Shown: positions 29,977-39,175 of the stretch, in pieces
Layout: each line of letters starts with the position of its first letter
How positions within the stretch are numbered: position 1 is the first letter of the stretch
DNA from: a candidate division LCP-89 bacterium
GTDB lineage: Bacteria; Electryoneota; B3-LCP
Direction: 5' to 3'
NCBI GenBank assembly: GCA_025774555.1
Contig: JALGVT010000001.1
Span: 1-64,000 of the forward strand
DNA length: 64,000 bases
Translations under genes and position numbers: made by a program
Notes under the pieces: generated by a model
Database searches by the model: none
Seen by the model: the letters and a program-made list of their open reading frames with translations, nothing else
What the model was told of the DNA's origin: nothing

Positions 29977-30950
29977 AAGTAAGGGATATTAATCAACCCG
30001 TTGGGATCGCCCTTGGCAGCGGTTCAGCCCGCGGATTGGCTCATATAGGTGTATTGAAAGCCCTGGAGGAGGCGGGAATTCGGGTTGGCTATGTGGCGGG
30101 TACCAGCATAGGAGCGTTGATTGGAGGCGCTTATGCAGCAGGGATTTCCATCGAAGAGATGGAAGAGATTACCCGCCAGCTTGATTGGAAAAGGCTATTG
30201 AGATTCTTTATGCCCAAATTTTCAAGAGGCGCTATTATCTCTGACCGTATGGTTATGGATTTTCTTAATTCTCTATATGGTGATATGCGGATCGAGGATC
30301 TTCACCTGCCTTTTTGCGCCGTCGCGGCTGATTTAGTCACGGGAAGTCGTGTCATAATTACCAAGGGAAGACTGGCAGATGCCGTACGCGCCAGTGTTTC
30401 GATACCGATCATCTTCAAGCCTGTTCGGCGGAGAGAGAGAATTCTGGTTGACGGGGGTCTGGTCGATCCGATTCCCGTGGAAGCGGTGCAGAACATGGGC
30501 GCATCTGTTGTTGTTGCAGTTCCGCTTACCAGGCCGCGCCAGCTTAACCAGCATCTCTCACCACCATCAGTCGTTTTAAAAAGGAAGGGTCCCACTCGCT
30601 TTAAGCGTGTTCAAAGAATATCCCCCATTCTTGATCGTCTGTCTCAATTCTTTCACGCGGACAATGAGTTGACCACCGGAAAAACCAATGATGATCAGGC
30701 GGAAACGGTGGCAGAAAATGATTTCAATTTAGTCAAAACTTTCTTGCAGTCAATTAAAGTTGCAGAGAGTGAAATAACCAACTTGCGTCTGGAAGCAACC
30801 TCGCCTGATATTATCATTTACCCTGCTGTTGAAGATCTTCAAGCGTGGGACTTTCACAAGGCTGCGGAAACAATTGCAGCCGGGGAAAAAGCCGCCAGAG
30901 AAGTTTTAGAAAGCTTAAATAAACAAAAAGAAAAGGAGTCAAAATGTTAG
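29973..30950 (+). CDS. patatin-like phospholipase (RssA type)
   Basis: GIALGSGSARGLAHIGVLKAL, GTSIGALIGG, DGGLVDPIPV. Confidence 0.93.
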   Translation: MKVRDINQPVGIALGSGSARGLAHIGVLKALEEAGIRVGYVAGTSIGALIGGAYAAGISIEEMEEITRQLDWKRLLRFFMPKFSRGAIISDRMVMDFLNSLYGDMRIEDLHLPFCAVAADLVTGSRVIITKGRLADAVRASVSIPIIFKPVRRRERILVDGGLVDPIPVEAVQNMGASVVVAVPLTRPRQLNQHLSPPSVVLKRKGPTRFKRVQRISPILDRLSQFFHADNELTTGKTNDDQAETVAENDFNLVKTFLQSIKVAESEITNLRLEATSPDIIIYPAVEDLQAWDFHKAAETIAAGEKAAREVLESLNKQKEKESKC

Positions 30951-31690
30951 TTCGTCGTGGTTCTATCCTAGTTAGCATACTGCTGCTGGCGGGCATCACT
31001 TACACCGTTTCAGCGGTCGAACCAGTCCAAATTTTGCAGGCTGTAGAAGACACTTTGAACGCCCCAAAAGATCGCGAGTTGACCATGACAATGCAACTTA
31101 TCGATAAAGCCGGGGACATTAAAACCAGAGAACTTACTATTCTGCAAAAAGGACCGGATAAGCGACTTATCCGTTTTCTGTCGCCAGCCGATGTCCGAGG
31201 TGTCGGATTCCTGGTACTGGAAGATGATCTTATGTACCTCTACATGCCTGCCTTCGCTAAAGTTCGACGCATTGCCTCCCACGTTAAGAACGAAAACTTC
31301 ATGGGGACCGACTTCACCTATGACGACATGGCTCAAAGCGATTATATTGAGAATTACAACCCTACTCTCAGGGAAGAAACAGAGCAGAATTATATCCTGG
31401 AACTTGTACCGAAGCCGGAATCCGAAATCGACTACGGCAGATTGGTTATGTGGGCGAACAAGGAGACCATGCTGCCTGATAAAGTGGAATTCTACACCCG
31501 TTCAGGACAGCTTCTAAAGATTATGACCCAGACAAATGCGAAGCGAATTGACGGTTATTTAACTCCGCAACACATTGAGATGGAGAATGTCCAAGACAAG
31601 CACAAAACGATCATGGACTTGAAAAATGTAGTGCATGATCAGAATATTCCGGATAAGCACTTCACACAACGTTACCTGAAACGTTTTTAA
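30944..31690 (+). CDS. outer membrane lipoprotein-sorting (LolA-like) protein
   Basis: Signal peptide; RELTILQKGPDKRLIRFLSPADVRGVGFLVLEDDLMYLYMPAFAKVRRIASHVKNENFMGTDFTYDDM. Confidence 0.85.
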   Translation: MLVRRGSILVSILLLAGITYTVSAVEPVQILQAVEDTLNAPKDRELTMTMQLIDKAGDIKTRELTILQKGPDKRLIRFLSPADVRGVGFLVLEDDLMYLYMPAFAKVRRIASHVKNENFMGTDFTYDDMAQSDYIENYNPTLREETEQNYILELVPKPESEIDYGRLVMWANKETMLPDKVEFYTRSGQLLKIMTQTNAKRIDGYLTPQHIEMENVQDKHKTIMDLKNVVHDQNIPDKHFTQRYLKRF

Positions 31691-31755
31691 TGTCTGACAT
31701 CCTGGTGTTTCACAGAATAATTTAAGAACGGGTAAAGAAAAAGACGAGGAAATAG

Positions 31756-33084
31756 ATGGATCATGGAAAAATTCAGCTTGTAATTCTTATCAGCCTTACA
31801 TTTATGGTATCTTCTACCCTGGCTGGTCCGGAAATCGGTGGATTCTTAGGAACGGACAATCGCTGGAGACCCGGTGGCGAAGACGGATATACATGGAACG
31901 AATCCCAACTCGGTATTAAGCTCGATATGCGCTCTGCGGACGCAATATTTCACTCTGAATCTCGGATCAGATATTCCGGCTTTCCTGATGTGGAGACAGC
32001 ATCCCATCTTCACAACAGCGATAATATTCAACCCTGGCGATTTGAGATGTATGAGGCGTATGTCGATATATATGGTCTGCTATTGGATAACCTGGATCTA
32101 CGGATAGGAAAACAGAGGGTTACTTGGGGTACGGCTGACAAGTTGAATGTAGTGGACAACCTGAATCCTGACGACTTGGAGGATATTCTCGATTTTGGAC
32201 GAAAAATTCCGACGATGTCGCTGCGGTTTGACTATTATCCCGGCGACTTCACCATAACTGGAGTTGCGATACCAGTCTTTACGCCAGCAAGGTCACTGTC
32301 TACAAGCTGGGAGACACCTATTTCATTTCCTCTTCCCCCTGAACTGACCCTGCGAACTTTGGACGACGAGATTATCTTACCTGAAAACCGCCCTCAGGAC
32401 TCGGCAACCTTAGGGCTGAAAATTAAAAATACGCTTCTTGGCTATGATTTGTCTCTGTCCTATGTCTACGGACGGGACGACTGGGCGTTGCCGACAATAG
32501 CGGAAATCATCCCGGTGGATACGCTTGGAACCACGGATGTTCATTTGACCTTGGAATACCCAAAACAACATATCGCCGGAATGGATATAGCTGGAACCAT
32601 CGGCGATATTGGGATCTGGGCTGAAGGGGCTGTATTCTTCCCCGAAGAAAAGATATACACAAACGTAACTTCGCCTAATGGGACACAAAAACAGCTGGTC
32701 TTGGATGACGCACCCTATTTCAAGTATGTCATCGGTGGAGACTACACTTTCCGTAATGGATTATATCTCAATGCTCAGTACCTGCACGGCTTTTTCACCG
32801 ACCGCGGTGTTGATAACCTGGAGGATTATTTCTTCGTCGCTATTGAGAAGAAGTTCTTCCACGAAGAGTTAAAGGTGCGAGCAACTTTCGCCGCCGAAAT
32901 AGCAGATTTCGATGACATCGGAAACCATTCCGCTTACTTCGGTGGGCCGGAACTGACATATTACCCTGTAGATAATGTTGAGATCGTCATGGGTGGCTTA
33001 TTGCTTGAGGGCAACTCCTCAACTCAGTTCGGGCAATTCAGTAAAAATGATGAAATCTACATACAGGTAAATTATTCTTTCTGA
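31756..33084 (+). CDS. outer-membrane beta-barrel (DUF1302-like)
   Basis: Signal peptide, DLRIGKQRVTWGTADKLNVVDNLNPDDL, alternating beta pattern, C-terminal IQVNYSF. Confidence 0.75.
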   Translation: MDHGKIQLVILISLTFMVSSTLAGPEIGGFLGTDNRWRPGGEDGYTWNESQLGIKLDMRSADAIFHSESRIRYSGFPDVETASHLHNSDNIQPWRFEMYEAYVDIYGLLLDNLDLRIGKQRVTWGTADKLNVVDNLNPDDLEDILDFGRKIPTMSLRFDYYPGDFTITGVAIPVFTPARSLSTSWETPISFPLPPELTLRTLDDEIILPENRPQDSATLGLKIKNTLLGYDLSLSYVYGRDDWALPTIAEIIPVDTLGTTDVHLTLEYPKQHIAGMDIAGTIGDIGIWAEGAVFFPEEKIYTNVTSPNGTQKQLVLDDAPYFKYVIGGDYTFRNGLYLNAQYLHGFFTDRGVDNLEDYFFVAIEKKFFHEELKVRATFAAEIADFDDIGNHSAYFGGPELTYYPVDNVEIVMGGLLLEGNSSTQFGQFSKNDEIYIQVNYSF

Positions 33085-33127
33085 GCCAATACCAACGGAG
33101 TATTAGTATCTGTTTAAAGGGGATAAA

Positions 33128-34129
33128 TTGTTAAACAAAGGAACAAAATCGATTAAAAGAGCGAGAATCCTCAGCACAGGGAGTTACCTGCCAGAAAAGG
33201 TTCTATCTAATGCTGAGTTGGCTGAATCTATATGCCTTGATGAGGACTGGATTTTGACCCGTACGGGGATAAAGACCCGGCGAATCGCTGCTGACAATGA
33301 GAACACATCCGATTTAGCGGCAAATGCCGCTTTAGAAGCACTTTCGAAGTCCGGGATCGAGGCGTCGGAGGTAGAGTTAATCATCCTGGCGACGATTACA
33401 CCTGATCGTCTCCTGCCATCTACTGCGTCAATCGTCCGGGAGAAAATAGGAGCGTCTCAAGCTCTCGCTTTTGATCTGAACGCCGCCTGTTCAGGTTTTA
33501 TATTCTCGCTGAATGTCGCGGAACAGTTTATTCTTGCAGATACCGTTAAATATGCCTTAGTAATAGTCGCAGATACATTGACCCGCTTCGTAACTCATGA
33601 AGATCCCAAAAACTTTATTCTGTTCGGTGACGGCGCCGGTGGCGCTTTAATCTGTCCTGAGGAAACGAATAGGGGAATAAAAGGACGCCTTTTGGGAATG
33701 GACACTCAATATCCTGCCGATTGGTTGACAATTCCTATTGGCGCAGAATTTATGAATGGAAATTCCGGTGGTAATAATAAATCATCATTTATGATGAACG
33801 GTCGGGAAATATTCCGCTGGGCAGTTAAGACTGTGCCATCGGCTATGCTAAAGTGCCTTGAAAAATATGAAACTTCGCTTAGCGACATCAAATTGATCAT
33901 TCCCCATCAGGCGAATTTGAGAATCATATCAGCTATTGCTAACGAACTAAATCTGCCGATGGACAAGTTTATGGTGACAATCGATAAATATGGTAACAAT
34001 TCTGCGGCTTCAATACCCATCGCGTTGGACGAAGCTCTTGAGACTGGACGATTAAACTCCGGTGATACCGTTATGCTGGTGGGATTTGGCGGCGGGCTCG
34101 CCTGGGGAACTATGATTCTGGAGTTATAA
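33128..34129 (+). CDS. 3-oxoacyl-ACP synthase III family
   Basis: Catalytic triad contexts: AFDLNAACSGFIFSLN (Cys), IPHQANLRII (His), YGNNSAASIPIAL (Asn). Confidence 0.92.
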   Translation: MLNKGTKSIKRARILSTGSYLPEKVLSNAELAESICLDEDWILTRTGIKTRRIAADNENTSDLAANAALEALSKSGIEASEVELIILATITPDRLLPSTASIVREKIGASQALAFDLNAACSGFIFSLNVAEQFILADTVKYALVIVADTLTRFVTHEDPKNFILFGDGAGGALICPEETNRGIKGRLLGMDTQYPADWLTIPIGAEFMNGNSGGNNKSSFMMNGREIFRWAVKTVPSAMLKCLEKYETSLSDIKLIIPHQANLRIISAIANELNLPMDKFMVTIDKYGNNSAASIPIALDEALETGRLNSGDTVMLVGFGGGLAWGTMILEL

Positions 34130-34138
34130 CCGGATTCG

Positions 34139-34630
34139 ATGAACTACATAACCAATATAATAAAGGTGAGAATTCTACAACAGCAGGGTAAAGCAGTTAT
34201 TCATCTCCTTTTACGCGGAACAAAATTCAATCTCGTTGCATGGTTGGGGATGCTGGTCAATTCCGGCTGCCTCTATCTTTTTAAGGGAATTCTAGGGGTT
34301 CCGTTGATACCAGCAAGTTTGATGTCCATCGAAATCGCCATCGTTCACAATTTCATTTGGCATAGACATTGGACATGGGGAGATAGGGATGGTGAACATC
34401 CTCCTCCGTTCCTGAAGCAACTGTTAATCTACAACCTGATGACAGGACTTGTTGATTTGGTGGCAAATGTCACAGTACTTTGGCTATTGACCACCTTCCT
34501 GGATATATATTATTTGATAGCGAATGTCGCTGGAATGATACTGGGTCCTTTCATTAAATTCTGGCTTAATGAGAAGGTTATCTTCAAGAAAAGAGGTAAA
34601 AGTGGAGACCCAAGACAGAAGCACACATAA
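34139..34630 (+). CDS. GtrA family membrane protein
   Basis: KFNLVAWLGMLVNSGCLYLF...SIEIAIVHNFIWHRHWTW...GPFIKFWLNEKVIF. Confidence 0.85.
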   Translation: MNYITNIIKVRILQQQGKAVIHLLLRGTKFNLVAWLGMLVNSGCLYLFKGILGVPLIPASLMSIEIAIVHNFIWHRHWTWGDRDGEHPPPFLKQLLIYNLMTGLVDLVANVTVLWLLTTFLDIYYLIANVAGMILGPFIKFWLNEKVIFKKRGKSGDPRQKHT

Positions 34631-35330
34631 AGAGCGAATAAACAGAATTTCCTTAGGTCCCTTTGAACGTAGGGTATTACCCTGGATGGCCACGCGTTTG
34701 CCAGAGTGGATTGTGCCTGATCATTTGACTATATTAGGGTTGTTTGCCGCTCTTCTAATCGGTATGTCTTATTGGTTGACGAACTACAGCTTAAATTGGA
34801 TTTGGCTGGCTAATTTTGGCTTTATTGTTCATTGGTGGGCAGACAGTCTTGACGGTACTTTAGCCAGAGTGCGACACATCGAACGCGAGCGCTATGGTTT
34901 CTTTATAGATCATTACAGCGACACCATCGCCATATTTCTGATCTGCTTCGGTATGGGATTGTCTTCTATTTTGGACATGAAAGTATCCTTGTTGCTTATT
35001 TCTGCGTACTATAGCATAACAATCCTTGTTTATTTGGTCACAATAACGCGTGACGTTTTCAAGATATCATTCGCTGGAATGGGTCCTACTGAAGTCCGGT
35101 TGATTGTGATAATCGCCAATATAATTGTCTGGTATTTGGACAACCCCCTCATCCGATTTCATCATGCGGAATTCACTTTGTATAGCCTATTTGGACTGGT
35201 GGTTTCCATCATACTGTTCTCCTTTTTTCTGATCTTCGGCGTAATTGAAAGACGCAAGTTGGCCCAGCTTGATCCTCCCAGGTCAAGGGACCTATCTAGG
35301 TCAAAATCCAACGAAAACGTTAAGCATTGA
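34602..35330 (+). CDS. CDP-alcohol phosphatidyltransferase family
   Basis: WWADSLDGTLARVRHIERERYGFFIDHYSDT; likely GTG start. Confidence 0.88.
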   Translation: METQDRSTHKERINRISLGPFERRVLPWMATRLPEWIVPDHLTILGLFAALLIGMSYWLTNYSLNWIWLANFGFIVHWWADSLDGTLARVRHIERERYGFFIDHYSDTIAIFLICFGMGLSSILDMKVSLLLISAYYSITILVYLVTITRDVFKISFAGMGPTEVRLIVIIANIIVWYLDNPLIRFHHAEFTLYSLFGLVVSIILFSFFLIFGVIERRKLAQLDPPRSRDLSRSKSNENVKH

Positions 35331-35431
35331 CTCGATTATATTAAATATATAGAACTTCGCTCGACGATATCAAATTAATCATTCCTGGAAATAAGGCATC
35401 TGAACAATGATAAATTAAGTCGGGTTTATAC

Positions 35432-35887
35432 TTGCCGAACAATGATCCTAAAAAGTTGAGTTTAGAGGACAGGGCGAAAGATTTAACAGATATTTTATTA
35501 AAACTGACCAACAAGTTTCAGTCATTAAAGTGTGACGAATCCCGTTCTGGTTCTGACTGTAACCTACGCGAATTAAGAGTATTGAACTTTCTGAGACAGA
35601 ATGGTCCCAGCAACATGCGGGGAATTGCCGAATATTTCGATATAGCATTAAGTACAGTAACCGACATTGTGGATCGATTAGTGCGAAAAGAATTGGTAAC
35701 GCGAGAGTGGTTGAAAGAAGATCGCCGAGTTGTGAAGGTCGAATTATCAAAAAAAGGCAGAAAAGAGCAACAACAACTTCTTGATCTGTATATAAAATTC
35801 AGTATTGGAGTTCTGCAATCTCTATGTGAAGAAGACCAAAACACGTTTCTGATATTAATGCACAATATCTCTCAAGCGGTCGAATAA
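35432..35887 (+). CDS. MarR family regulator
   Basis: LRELRVLNFLRQNGPSNMRGIAEYFDIALSTVTDIVDRLVRKELVTREWLKEDRRVVKVELSKKGR. Confidence 0.88.
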   Translation: MPNNDPKKLSLEDRAKDLTDILLKLTNKFQSLKCDESRSGSDCNLRELRVLNFLRQNGPSNMRGIAEYFDIALSTVTDIVDRLVRKELVTREWLKEDRRVVKVELSKKGRKEQQQLLDLYIKFSIGVLQSLCEEDQNTFLILMHNISQAVE

Positions 35888-36615
35888 CAGAAACGCTTCG
35901 GCTGTTCCCCATCAGACCTTATTGGACCAAGAGAGGGGCAAAATCCAAGCTGTGAGTCTGGGTTGTTACCCCAAAGAGCCAAAATCTGTATTCTTCTATA
36001 TAACTTCAATGATAACAAATAATACACCCCAATCAATACTAACTCAAGAACATCTCAGAATTCAATTTTCCCACCGTATGTCCCACCTAAGTTGTCATTT
36101 CCCCTGCATATTTGATCGAAATCTTTATTCTATTCTATAGCGAGAACACCAAGGTATAGTAGCGTATTTTATTGGTTCTGGGGCGAGATTGTGTAATTCA
36201 GCGGATTTATACAATAAAATGGGGCCGACTCGCAACGACTGCCGGGACTTAATCGAGGAGATAACCCTTAAGGCCGGGAGAGTTTCATCTATAATACACT
36301 GGCTTGTTTTCAGTTGTCGTGGAACATTTAGGACATCAGATACTTAACCAATGACTCACCCTTATTAAGATCCGTTGCTCTTAATACCTCAATCCTCCAT
36401 GGCGGATTGCCTTCACGTAAACGCCCCTGTTCCAACTGCCTATAAAATCCTGTGTAACTCTGCTCACCTCTTAAATGACTAATTGACATTCCTTATCGAT
36501 TAATATCTTCTATTCTAACTATCTATTACCCGTCTTTTCATACTTTTATATTGCTTTTTAAGATATTGTTTATTATATTATTTACATATCTATTTTTATC
36601 ATCATTGACACCACC

Positions 36616-37614
36616 ATGCGTACTGAATTCCATAACTTTCAGACCAAACCTCTTCCTGCCATCATTTCGCTTGATCAACATTGTAGAACACGTCTTGAAC
36701 ATCCGCCCTTCGTTGATTATAAAGAATTGCTAACATCATTTCTGTCGGGAAAAAGTCCTCAAACGATGAAAGCATATCAACGAGATATTGAGGATTTTCA
36801 TCAGTTCACAGGGCTGCCTGATGCAATTGATGCGCTTAACAAGTTGATCGGTTCGGATTTGGGGAGAGCGAACGGATTGGCTCTCCGTTATAAGGTCGAT
36901 TTGATAAACCGAAACCTGACTCCATCGACTATCAACAGACGGCTATCTGCATTACGATCAGTCGTGAAATTAGCTCGCACATTGGGTTATATCCATTGGG
37001 AACTGGAGGTACAGGGATTAAAGTCCAAAGCCTATCGAGACACACGCGGACCGGGTCAAGGCGGCTTCAGGGCGGTTATCACAGCAGCTCGGAACCAGCA
37101 ACCAAAGAAAGCAGCCAGAGATGTCGCAATCCTATTTTTATGTCGCTATATGGGACTTCGACGCGGCGAAGTTGCCAGCTTGAATTACGAAGATATAGAC
37201 TTTGATCGAAGCGTTCTGTATCTAATCGGTAAGGGGCGACTTGAAGAAGAACCTCTGACGATTCCTCGACGCACACTTGAAGCCATATGTAAATGGCTAG
37301 CTTATAGAGGCAACCATGAGGGCGCATTATTCGTCAATCTGCACCATGATCCGAGTGTTCGTGACCGGCTGACCGGAGATGGTATCTATCATCTAATCGT
37401 CAACCTCGGTAAAAAAGCGGGCGTAAAACTACGACCTCATGGCATACGCCATCTAGCGATTACCAGCGCACTGGATGCTGGAGTGGGAATTAGGGAGGCT
37501 CAGAGATTTTCGAGACACGCTGATCCAAATGTACTGATGCGCTATGATGATAACCGCATGGATCTCGCCGGAAAAGTCGCTCAACAACTGGAAGATCTGG
37601 ATAGCGCCGTTTAG
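36616..37614 (+). CDS. tyrosine recombinase/integrase
   Basis: CRYMGLRRGEVASLNYEDID, HGIRHLAITSALD, FSRHADPNVLMRYDD. Confidence 0.9.
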   Translation: MRTEFHNFQTKPLPAIISLDQHCRTRLEHPPFVDYKELLTSFLSGKSPQTMKAYQRDIEDFHQFTGLPDAIDALNKLIGSDLGRANGLALRYKVDLINRNLTPSTINRRLSALRSVVKLARTLGYIHWELEVQGLKSKAYRDTRGPGQGGFRAVITAARNQQPKKAARDVAILFLCRYMGLRRGEVASLNYEDIDFDRSVLYLIGKGRLEEEPLTIPRRTLEAICKWLAYRGNHEGALFVNLHHDPSVRDRLTGDGIYHLIVNLGKKAGVKLRPHGIRHLAITSALDAGVGIREAQRFSRHADPNVLMRYDDNRMDLAGKVAQQLEDLDSAV

Positions 37615-37655
37615 TCCTTTAAATTGATATTATCGGTAGTAAAATAATACGCTTA

Positions 37656-37702
37656 GAAAAAGCCGTTATACCAGGCTGATAGACCTGGTTTTCGGCTTTT
37701 TG
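37656..37702 (+). terminator. intrinsic terminator after integrase
   Basis: aaaaagccg..accaggctgatagacctggt..cggctttttg. Confidence 0.75.
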
Positions 37703-37837
37703 TTTTATACAAATTAAGGATAACTGACATATATAGTAGACAACTGTAAATATTAATCCATCATTTTTTCGATGTACTAGGGGACATTTACTTGACAATT
37801 GGATTTTTAAGCTCTATCTTATAGCAAAAAGAAAACT

Positions 37838-38791
37838 ATGGAGGAACTATTGAAGAAATGCATAAGAAGAACACTCGAGGATAAAGACTTAATTCAAGAA
37901 ATTATTAAAACTCTTGAGGATGCTTCAGAAGAAGTAGATATGGAAAATCCAGATAATCCAAATAAGTTGCGAAAGATAAAAATCCCGGTATTGCAGGTTC
38001 TCGAGAAGATCGAATTTTGTTTAGAAGAATACGATACTCTGCAACAGATGGAAGCTAATAGACTCCCACGCGTTAAAGACTTTCTTAAAAAAGCATATCA
38101 TCAAGTGTGCGCCCTTTCTAAGTTAATTTATTCTGGTGATGAAGAAGTTTTAGACATAGTATTTAAGCAAAAGGAATTTTTTGGTACTGGTATCTTAATT
38201 GATGGGAATGAGCCTCTCCCAAGAGATGAGATTGAAGTGAGGATTGCCGAGATTAAAAGATATTTCGGTTCAAAGCTCCTCAATCTTGACCCTTATAGTT
38301 ATTTGAGATTGAATTCTGATATGAATGGCGAGAAATTTCCTCTAAAAAAAGATATTAGGCTTCTTGAAAACAGAATTCGTAAAACGAGTACACTCGCTCG
38401 TGATTATATCTTAATACCGGAATTAGTGGAGATCTTTTGCGATATTCTCTGTTCACCACTGAATAGTGATGATACCATAAAATACGATTTTAATTTTGAG
38501 ATGTTAGATCATCTTGGGTTATTTATAGAGGCTGTGCTTAAGGCATATGGAATTGATGCACCAAACCGCCGCATATCTAAAAGGATAATTGGTGAACGGG
38601 GTCAGGGGCGACTAACTCTGATTCTGAAAGAAATCTTAAAGACCGGTAATAAACGGTGCCGTCAGAAATTTTATGATGCAGTTGGTAGATTACCTAAGAA
38701 AGAAGTTATAACAATTGACTGCCCCGAGCACGGGGGGATATTACAAATATGTTTAAATTATAAGAATAACAGTTGCAATGAATCGAACTGA
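37838..38791 (+). CDS. hypothetical protein (island)
   Basis: Long ORF followed by terminator; no family recognised. Confidence 0.65.
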   Translation: MEELLKKCIRRTLEDKDLIQEIIKTLEDASEEVDMENPDNPNKLRKIKIPVLQVLEKIEFCLEEYDTLQQMEANRLPRVKDFLKKAYHQVCALSKLIYSGDEEVLDIVFKQKEFFGTGILIDGNEPLPRDEIEVRIAEIKRYFGSKLLNLDPYSYLRLNSDMNGEKFPLKKDIRLLENRIRKTSTLARDYILIPELVEIFCDILCSPLNSDDTIKYDFNFEMLDHLGLFIEAVLKAYGIDAPNRRISKRIIGERGQGRLTLILKEILKTGNKRCRQKFYDAVGRLPKKEVITIDCPEHGGILQICLNYKNNSCNESN

Positions 38792-38816
38792 GTTCATACT
38801 GACAACATCAACAAGG

Positions 38817-38844
38817 GCACCCTCAAGGCGAGGGTGCTTTTTTG
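38817..38844 (+). terminator. intrinsic terminator
   Basis: gcaccctcaaggcgagggtgctttttt. Confidence 0.85.
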
Positions 38845-39175
38845 GTTTACAATATATTCGTTAAAATGAATCCCAGAAAATATAAACGCCAATTTAAGGA
38901 GTTTCTTATATTTTCTTGCGTGAACAATAATATCCGGTTAGCAAATCGTTATATGAAAAATTGATGTTGAGAAATTGAATTTGTCAACCAAGCAGAAGAA
39001 AATATTCAAAATCTGCATCAGGTATATTTTCAGTTTAGACAAGTAAAGATATAGCCAGACAATATTAAGGAATATAATAATGACATTGCCGCAATTACGA
39101 GAAACTGTCAACAGAGTAATTCGTCCAGTTTTGCAAATTTAAATTACGTTGTGTGGCATTATAAATTAAACAAGG

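Noticed and set aside
36120-36616. tRNA-fMet att core near the second integrase
   Set aside because: Scanned for 'ggttcaaatcctctccccgctac' or close variants; none found.
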